Shown: piece by piece, positions 13,879-18,081 of the stretch
How the letters are laid out: each line of letters starts with the position of its first letter
Numbering within the stretch: the first letter of the stretch is position 1
From: JACPIN01 sp964367085
Lineage (GTDB): Archaea; Nanobdellota; Nanobdellia; SCGC-AAA011-G17; ARS1403
DNA length: 18,081 nucleotides
Assembly: GCA_964367085.1 (NCBI GenBank)
Contig: CAYIWL010000016.1
Span: 1-18,081, forward strand
Direction: 5' to 3'
Program-made: the position numbers and the translations under genes
The notes under the pieces: model-generated
The model's input: only the letters and a program-made list of their open reading frames with translations
What the model was told of the DNA's origin: nothing
Databases searched by the model: none

Positions 13879-14214
13879 ATGAAAAAGTTGCTTTCAAGTT
13901 TGAAAGAGAAAAAAAGATATATTGCTTTTGAAATCGACAGCGAATCCGGGTTTGCTAAAGATGAGGTAGTAAAAGCTGTTGATACTTCATGCCGAAATTT
14001 TATGGGTGAATATGGATATGGAAAAGCAGGAGTAATGGTTGTAAGTGATACTATCAACGGGAAAAAAGGCGTCGTTAGAGTTGATAGCAAATATGTTGAT
14101 CTTGTGAAAGTTAGCTTAATGATGATAAAAGAAATAAATAATAATAATGTTGTATTTAGAAGTGTGAGAACGAGCGGAGCAATAGGAAAGGTAAAACCAA
14201 AAGGAGGGTGGTAA
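13879..14214 (+). CDS. rnp2: RNase P protein component 2 (Pop5/Rpp14 family)
   Basis: Partner of Rpp30 in archaeal RNase P. The 111-residue protein starts MKKLLSSLKEKKRYIAFEI, the family's typical opening (leucine-rich start, then EKKRYIAFE). It continues with an alpha-beta sandwich similar to RNA-binding folds and ends with VFRSVRTSGAIGKVKPKGGW, where SVRTSGTI is a common Pop5 motif. The ATG overlaps the stop (ATGA) of a possible 15-codon upstream frame. The terminal KGGW codons are GGAGGGTGG, which serves as Shine-Dalgarno for psmA. It opens the conserved archaeal superoperon linking RNase P, proteasome and exosome genes. Length is normal or slightly short. Confidence 0.9.
   Translation: MKKLLSSLKEKKRYIAFEIDSESGFAKDEVVKAVDTSCRNFMGEYGYGKAGVMVVSDTINGKKGVVRVDSKYVDLVKVSLMMIKEINNNNVVFRSVRTSGAIGKVKPKGGW
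14203..14211 (+). promoter_or_regulatory. SD sequence of psmA inside the Pop5 C-terminal codons
   Basis: GGAGGGTGG, encoding Gly-Gly-Trp at the end of Pop5, stands 7 bases before the psmA ATG at 14219. It is the strongest ribosome-binding site in the operon. Confidence 0.7.
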
Positions 14215-14218
14215 ACTT

Positions 14219-14944
14219 ATGGAACAAGCAGTTGTTAATCATCAAATGATGGGATATGACAGGACATCTACAATGTTTAGTCCTGACGGCAGATTATTGC
14301 AGGTAGAATATGCGAAAAAAACAATAAGACAGGGAAGCACTTCAATCGGAATGGTTTGCAAAGAAGGAGTGTTGCTTGTAACTGATAAAAGAGTTGCAAA
14401 TAGATTGATTGTTGGAGAAAGTGTTGAGAAATTATTCCAAGTAGATGAGCATATTGGAGCTACTATCTCTGGCTTTGTGAGCGATGGAAGGATATTAATT
14501 GAAAGAGCTAGGATAAAAGCGCAGCAGCACAGAGTTACTTATGACGAGGCTATTGATGTCTTGGAATTGGTAAGAGGAATATGCGACATGAAGCAGTGGT
14601 TTACACAAGTCGGCGGGGCCAGACCTTTTGGAGTCAGCATTTTGTTTGGAGGCGTTGATGAAGACGGTGATGGTAAATTATTTGCCACTGAGCCAAGTGG
14701 GATATTTTTTCAGTATAAGGCAGTTGCAGTTGGAGAGGGAGAGGTTGAAGTCAATACTATGCTTGATAAAGAATACAAAGACGGGATTTCGCTGCAAGAA
14801 GGGATAAAACTCGCAATTCGCGGCTTGAAAAAAGTATTGGTTAAAGACTTTGACGTTGAGAGATTAAGTGCCGCTTACGTCGATATCGGTGAGAAAAAAT
14901 ACCGGAAAGTTGATATTGGAATGCTGAGGAAACTATCGAAATGA
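14219..14944 (+). CDS. psmA: 20S proteasome alpha subunit
   Basis: Forms the outer rings of the archaeal 20S proteasome and gates substrate entry. The 241-residue protein carries the alpha signature YDRTSTMFSPDGRLLQVEY (13-31), with the gating N-terminus before it. It continues with the Ntn-hydrolase fold (GSTSIGMVCKEGVLLVTDKR), GFVSDGRILIERAR, the FTQVGGARPFGVSILFGG core and the HDEPSG-like ATEPSGIFFQYKA. No catalytic Thr is expected in alpha subunits. The C-terminus ends MLRKLSK. The catalytic beta subunit is not in this window. A strong Shine-Dalgarno (14203-14211) supports the start, and the ATGA overlap with sbds indicates coupling. A ubiquitin-like protein and its E1 are encoded in the same window, so protein modification feeding this proteasome is conceivable but unproven. 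Confidence 0.96.
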   Translation: MEQAVVNHQMMGYDRTSTMFSPDGRLLQVEYAKKTIRQGSTSIGMVCKEGVLLVTDKRVANRLIVGESVEKLFQVDEHIGATISGFVSDGRILIERARIKAQQHRVTYDEAIDVLELVRGICDMKQWFTQVGGARPFGVSILFGGVDEDGDGKLFATEPSGIFFQYKAVAVGEGEVEVNTMLDKEYKDGISLQEGIKLAIRGLKKVLVKDFDVERLSAAYVDIGEKKYRKVDIGMLRKLSK

Positions 14945-15633
14945 CTGATCTGGATAAAGCAGTGATTGCCCGAATAAAAAAGGGCGTAGAGGAATTTGAA
15001 GTCTTTGTTGATTGTGACAAGGCTGTAAAATTCAAAAATAGTGGCGGGGATATAAGAGATGTCCTTGTTGCTGAATATATTTACAAAGATGCGAAAAAAG
15101 GACTGCATGCAAGCGAGCATGAAATGGAAAAATTTTTTGAAACCAGAGATGTGCTGAAGATTGCCGAGAAAATTGTGAGAGAGGGGAATATCCAGCTGAC
15201 TAAAGAATACAGAAATAAATTAAGGGATGAGAAGAGGAAAAAGATTGTTGACTTGATAAGGCTTAATGGAGTTGACAGCAGGACTGGATTGCCTCATCCA
15301 ATAGTCAGAATTGAAAATGCGATGGATGAAGCAAGGGTCAATATTGATGAGTTTAAAAGTGCAGAGGACCAGCTTAATGACGTCGTGGAAAAATTGAGAA
15401 GCGTATTGCCGCTTAAATTTGAAGTCAAGAAATTCCAAGTTAGAATTCCTGCAAACTTTGCCGGGAAATGCTATGGGACAATTAAGCGATACGGAAAACT
15501 TATAAGCGAAAATTGGGGGAATGATGGGAGCTTATCTGTTGTTGTTGAGCTTCCTCCTGGAATGGCAGATGAATTTTTTGGGCAGCTTAATAATATAACA
15601 CATGGAGATATTGAAAGCAGCGAGGTAAAATAA
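14941..15633 (+). CDS. sbds: Ribosome maturation protein SBDS (SDO1 homologue)
   Basis: Acts in late maturation of the large ribosomal subunit. In eukaryotes it helps release eIF6 together with an EF-2-like GTPase, and archaea encode all three components. The 230-residue protein has the N-terminal FYSH domain, in which VAEYIYKDAKKGLHAS (39-54) is diagnostic. A helical middle domain has KEYRNKLRDEKRKKIVDLI and VDSRTGLPHPIVRIENAMDEA. The C-terminal ferredoxin-like domain (about 165-230) contains RIPANFAGKCYG and a glycine-rich WGNDGSLSVVVELPPG. All three domains are complete. It overlaps psmA by 4 bases (ATGA), with GAGGA about 10 bases before the ATG. Its place after psmA and before the exosome genes is the usual archaeal order. 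Confidence 0.95.
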   Translation: MTDLDKAVIARIKKGVEEFEVFVDCDKAVKFKNSGGDIRDVLVAEYIYKDAKKGLHASEHEMEKFFETRDVLKIAEKIVREGNIQLTKEYRNKLRDEKRKKIVDLIRLNGVDSRTGLPHPIVRIENAMDEARVNIDEFKSAEDQLNDVVEKLRSVLPLKFEVKKFQVRIPANFAGKCYGTIKRYGKLISENWGNDGSLSVVVELPPGMADEFFGQLNNITHGDIESSEVK

Positions 15634-15640
15634 AAATAAA

Positions 15641-16324
15641 ATGGGACTAATAATAAAAGAAAAGGAATTTGTAATTCCTGGAGATGTAATTGCTGAAGGC
15701 ATTGATTATCTGCCTGCTGGAGGCGTTTTTAGGGAGAAAGATAAAATAATTGCAGAGCAGATTGGAATTGTTAATATTGATAATAGACTGATAAAACTTA
15801 TACCTTTGACTGGAGTCTATAAACCTAAACCAGGCGACGTCGTTATTGGACAAGTTGTGAACATAAGCTTTAACGGATGGAGCGTTGACATTGGGTTTAG
15901 CAATCTTGCTTTATTGAGTGTGAGAGATGCTACAAGTGAATTTATTGAAAGGAAAAGCGACTTATCTAGATATTTTGACTTTGACGATTACATTGTTGCT
16001 AAGATTTCTAATGTTGGAAAGGGAAATTTAATTGACTTAACTATGAAAGGGCATGGCTTGGAAAAGCTGCATAATGGCAGAGTCATAGATGTAAGTCCAA
16101 GTAAAGTTCCGAGGATAATTGGAAAGCAGGGAAGTATGATAAACACTTTGAAAACACTTAGCAATTGCATGGTACAAGTCGGACAGAATGGCAAGGTGTG
16201 GATTAGCGGGGAGAATAGCGAGAGATTAATTGAGGCGATAAGATTAATTGAAAGAGAAAGCCATATTCCTGGACTGACGGAAAAGATTGAGAGATTACTT
16301 GGAAGCAGTGGAGGGGAGCAGTAA
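15641..16324 (+). CDS. rrp4: Exosome RNA-binding subunit Rrp4
   Basis: Cap subunit of the archaeal RNA exosome that binds RNA and feeds it into the Rrp41/Rrp42 ring. The 227-residue protein has the N-terminal strand region (EFVIPGDVIAEG), an S1 domain (about residues 66-140, from KPGDVVIGQVV to the KISNV region) and a KH domain (about 148-205) with RIIGKQGSMI (the GxxG loop) and CMVQVGQNGKVWISG. This is the full family arrangement. GAGGT lies about 14 bases before the ATG. Its last codons, for SGGEQ, contain GGAGGGGAG, the Shine-Dalgarno for rrp41. No oddity other than this reuse of its 3' end. Confidence 0.95.
   Translation: MGLIIKEKEFVIPGDVIAEGIDYLPAGGVFREKDKIIAEQIGIVNIDNRLIKLIPLTGVYKPKPGDVVIGQVVNISFNGWSVDIGFSNLALLSVRDATSEFIERKSDLSRYFDFDDYIVAKISNVGKGNLIDLTMKGHGLEKLHNGRVIDVSPSKVPRIIGKQGSMINTLKTLSNCMVQVGQNGKVWISGENSERLIEAIRLIERESHIPGLTEKIERLLGSSGGEQ
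16310..16318 (+). promoter_or_regulatory. SD sequence that decides the rrp41 start
   Basis: GGAGGGGAG ends 7 bases before ATG 16326, inside the end of rrp4. It favours this ATG over the longer open frame that begins at 16287 inside rrp4. Confidence 0.7.
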
Positions 16325-16325
16325 A

Positions 16326-17021
16326 ATGTACAGCAAAAGAATTGACGGAAGAGAATTTGATGAGCTTAGAAAAATAGAGGCTAAAGTTGGCGTTGTTGAA
16401 AGCGCTGATGGAAGTGCTATGTTTAGAATTGGAGACACAATTGCGATTGCTGCTGTTCGCGGTCCAAGAGATTTACATCCTAAATTTATGCAGAACCCTA
16501 AGAGGGGGACGTTGAGATGCAATTATAATATGATGAGTTTTAGCGTCGATGAGAGAATCAGGCCGGGTCCTAGCAGAAGAAGCAGGGAAATTTCCCTTGT
16601 TACTGAAAATGCTCTTATGCCTGCTGTTGATCTTAGCGATTTTCCGAACTCTGTAGTTGATGTCTTTGTTGAAATCGTGCAGGCAGATGCTGGGACTAGA
16701 TGTGCGGGGATATGTGCTGCTTCTCTTGCACTTGCTGATGCAGGCATTCCTATGAGAGACATGGTTTGTGCTATTTCCGTCGGTAAAGTTGGGGACAAGA
16801 TCTTAGTTGACTTAAATAAATATGAAGAGGACTATGAAGAAGGGAGCAGTGATATGCCTGTTGCTATGATGCCGAGGAGAAATGAGATAAGCCTGTTGCA
16901 GCTTGATGGCGAGATAAAAAAAGACGAGATAGTAAAAGCCTTGGAATTGGCTAAAAAATCCTGCGAGAAAATTCTTGAAATACAGAGAAAGGTTTTGATG
17001 GAGAAATATAAACATGGATAA
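16326..17021 (+). CDS. rrp41: Exosome catalytic subunit Rrp41
   Basis: RNase PH-type 3'-to-5' phosphorolytic exoribonuclease, the active subunit of the archaeal exosome ring. The 231-residue protein begins MYSKRIDGREFDELR, as the family does. It carries the phosphate-binding arginines in GPSRRSREIS (R84, R85), the CAGICAASLALADAGIPM core and the acidic site DLNKYEEDY...SDMPVAMM (D162, D176). These residues match active Rrp41 rather than Rrp42. I chose ATG 16326 rather than the earlier in-frame start because of the Shine-Dalgarno at 16310-16318 and because the family's N-terminus starts there. It overlaps rrp42 by 8 bases. Confidence 0.96.
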   Translation: MYSKRIDGREFDELRKIEAKVGVVESADGSAMFRIGDTIAIAAVRGPRDLHPKFMQNPKRGTLRCNYNMMSFSVDERIRPGPSRRSREISLVTENALMPAVDLSDFPNSVVDVFVEIVQADAGTRCAGICAASLALADAGIPMRDMVCAISVGKVGDKILVDLNKYEEDYEEGSSDMPVAMMPRRNEISLLQLDGEIKKDEIVKALELAKKSCEKILEIQRKVLMEKYKHG

Positions 17022-17784
17022 TGTGTCTAGAGAATATATGATAAAACTGCTTGAAAAGGGAAAAAGAATAGACGGCAGAAAATTTGATGAACTAAGGAAA
17101 GTTGAAATTAATTATGAAATTAGCAAACATGCTGAAGGTGCTGCTAGAGTTAAGATTGGCTCTACTGAAGTAATTGTCGGCATTAAACTGGAAGTTGGAG
17201 AGCCTTTTCCTGATAATCCTGATGAGGGGACTATAATCGTTGGCGCTGAAATGCTGCCTTTGTCAAGCCCTGATTTTGAATCTGGTCCGCCTAGTGTTGA
17301 TAGCATTGAGCTTGCAAGAGTTGTTGATAGAGCAATAAGAGAGAGCAAGGCAATTGATTTCAAAAAATTATGCATCAAGGAAGGAGAGCAAGTTTGGATG
17401 GTGCTGATTGATATTTATACTATTAATGACGATGGGAATTTGCAGGATGCATCTGCTTTAGCCGCACTTGCTGCCTTGAAACAGACTAAAATTCCTGCAT
17501 ACGACGGTAAAAAAGTTGATTACAGCAAAAGAATCAGCAGATTACCTATAGTATCAATGCCTGTTGAATGCAGCGTCGTTAAAATCAAAGATAAGTTATT
17601 GAGTGATCCTTGCCGAGATGAAGAAAAAGTTATGGATGCTAGATTGACTATAGGGATTACAGAGGATAATAATATTTGTGCAATGCAAAAATCTGGAAAG
17701 GGTGTATTGAAACCAGAAGACATTAGCGAGATAATAGACGTAAGCCTTAAAAACGGTGAAAAACTAAGAAAATTGCTGAAATAA
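17014..17784 (+). CDS. rrp42: Exosome structural subunit Rrp42
   Basis: Second RNase PH-fold subunit, alternating with Rrp41 in the hexameric exosome ring. It shapes the active site but lacks its own. The 256-residue protein has a longer N-terminus (VSREYMIKLLEKGKRIDGRKF), then ARVKIGSTEVIVGIKLEVG, DNPDEGTIIVGAEMLPL, and ASALAALAALKQTKIP. Where Rrp41 has its acidic pair, this protein reads LSDPCRDEEKVMDARLTIGI without the catalytic pattern, as expected. ATG 17014 overlaps the end of rrp41 by 8 bases, which suggests coupling. The gene order rrp4, rrp41, rrp42 is the conserved archaeal one. Confidence 0.96.
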   Translation: MDNVSREYMIKLLEKGKRIDGRKFDELRKVEINYEISKHAEGAARVKIGSTEVIVGIKLEVGEPFPDNPDEGTIIVGAEMLPLSSPDFESGPPSVDSIELARVVDRAIRESKAIDFKKLCIKEGEQVWMVLIDIYTINDDGNLQDASALAALAALKQTKIPAYDGKKVDYSKRISRLPIVSMPVECSVVKIKDKLLSDPCRDEEKVMDARLTIGITEDNNICAMQKSGKGVLKPEDISEIIDVSLKNGEKLRKLLK

Positions 17785-17785
17785 A

Positions 17786-17998
17786 ATGACTGAGAAAATG
17801 AAGCTCACAAAGTATGAAACTGCCAGAGTAATTGGGGCTAGAGCATTGCAGATTGGAATGGGTGCTCCTTTTTTGCTGAAGCTTGACAAGGGAAAATTAG
17901 AAGAGATAAATTACAATCCTGTTGAAATTGCAAAGATGGAATTCGATAAAAATATTTTGCCCATAACTGTCAAGAGACCGATGCCTGTGAAAAATTAA
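17786..17998 (+). CDS. rpoK: DNA-directed RNA polymerase subunit K (Rpb6 homologue)
   Basis: Small assembly and stability subunit of the archaeal RNA polymerase. The 70-residue protein carries the family core KLTKYETARVIGARALQIG (6-24), MGAPFLL, then NPVEIAKMEFDKNILPITVKRP, which matches RpoK closely. Start: ATG 17786, one base after the rrp42 stop; ATG 17798 (12 bases on) is also possible since the conserved core begins just after it. No Shine-Dalgarno is obvious, so re-initiation after rrp42 is likely. In many archaea the ribosomal protein L37Ae and rpoP follow rrp42, so the presence of rpoK here is a local rearrangement. It is the last plus-strand gene seen. Confidence 0.93.
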   Translation: MTEKMKLTKYETARVIGARALQIGMGAPFLLKLDKGKLEEINYNPVEIAKMEFDKNILPITVKRPMPVKN

Positions 17999-18042
17999 TT
18001 TCCTTTGTACTCTACCTTGCAGTTTACGCTCTGTCCTAAATC

Positions 18043-18048
18043 TTTTTT
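18043..18048 (+). terminator. Candidate T-run terminator after the superoperon
   Basis: Six consecutive T lie about 45 bases after the rpoK stop. Archaeal polymerases can terminate at such runs without a hairpin. The run is short and the window ends soon after, so this is tentative. Confidence 0.3.
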
Positions 18049-18081
18049 AACTATGGGTTCCTCTCATTAACCATTAGGGGT

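Noticed and set aside
16287..16325. Earlier in-frame start for Rrp41 inside rrp4
   Set aside because: The family N-terminus begins at ATG 16326, which has a strong Shine-Dalgarno 7 bases upstream.
17995..18081. Minus-strand frame reading EEPIVKKDLGQSVNCKVEYKGN before a stop, at the right edge
   Set aside because: The composition looks protein-like, but two stop codons lie just upstream in the same frame and there is no start codon. A real gene would need a 2-base frameshift or a sequencing error, which I cannot judge from 80 bases.

Overview
The window is archaeal and AT-rich. The proteins are archaeal throughout: proteasome alpha subunit, SBDS, exosome Rrp4/Rrp41/Rrp42, RNA polymerase subunit K, the RNase P proteins Pop5 and Rpp30, archaeal-type UMP kinase and DUF357. 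Small genes, very tight packing, a PGF-pre-PGF-type secreted protease and frequent stop/start overlaps suggest a small-genome lineage such as DPANN (Woesearchaeota/Pacearchaeota-like). That placement is inference. Most genes that open a transcription unit have a TATA-like box about 25-27 bases before the ATG, so their mRNAs are probably leaderless. Many internal genes have Shine-Dalgarno (SD) sequences placed inside the end of the preceding gene.

Layout. Positions 1-2462, minus strand: ThiF/MoeB-like E1 enzyme, nucleotide-sugar epimerase, a 64-residue ubiquitin-like protein ending in Gly-Gly, and a partial TtuA/Ncs6-type tRNA thiolase. The E1, the ubiquitin-like protein and the thiolase form a plausible sulfur-transfer or protein-conjugation pathway. 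A 48-bp divergent promoter separates the E1 gene from a long RelA/SpoT homologue (2511-4295, plus). Its synthetase domain looks intact and its hydrolase domain is ruined. Next come DUF357, a 27-residue membrane peptide, a small membrane/helical protein and UMP kinase (4327-5690), then a GGPP-type trans-prenyltransferase (5741-6778).

Tail to tail with that gene lies a minus-strand unit of a LAGLIDADG endonuclease and a cis-prenyltransferase whose reading frames overlap by 118 bases (6779-8475). The next plus-strand unit holds Rpp30, an eight-cysteine lipoprotein and a very large membrane-anchored subtilase with a cytoplasmic charged helix (8558-12916). Two convergent orphan genes of unknown function follow (12972-13688). 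The window ends with the archaeal proteasome-exosome superoperon: pop5, psmA, sbds, rrp4, rrp41, rrp42, rpoK (13879-17998).

The two prenyltransferases would supply membrane-lipid and dolichol-type precursors. The latter would serve glycosylation of exported proteins such as the sequon-rich subtilase. The most unusual points are the archaeal Rel synthetase without a working hydrolase, the subtilase with a long cytoplasmic helix, and the homing endonuclease overlapping an essential-looking lipid gene. I saw no tRNA, rRNA, CRISPR array, insertion sequence or long repeat, and no gene-free stretch above 300 bases.
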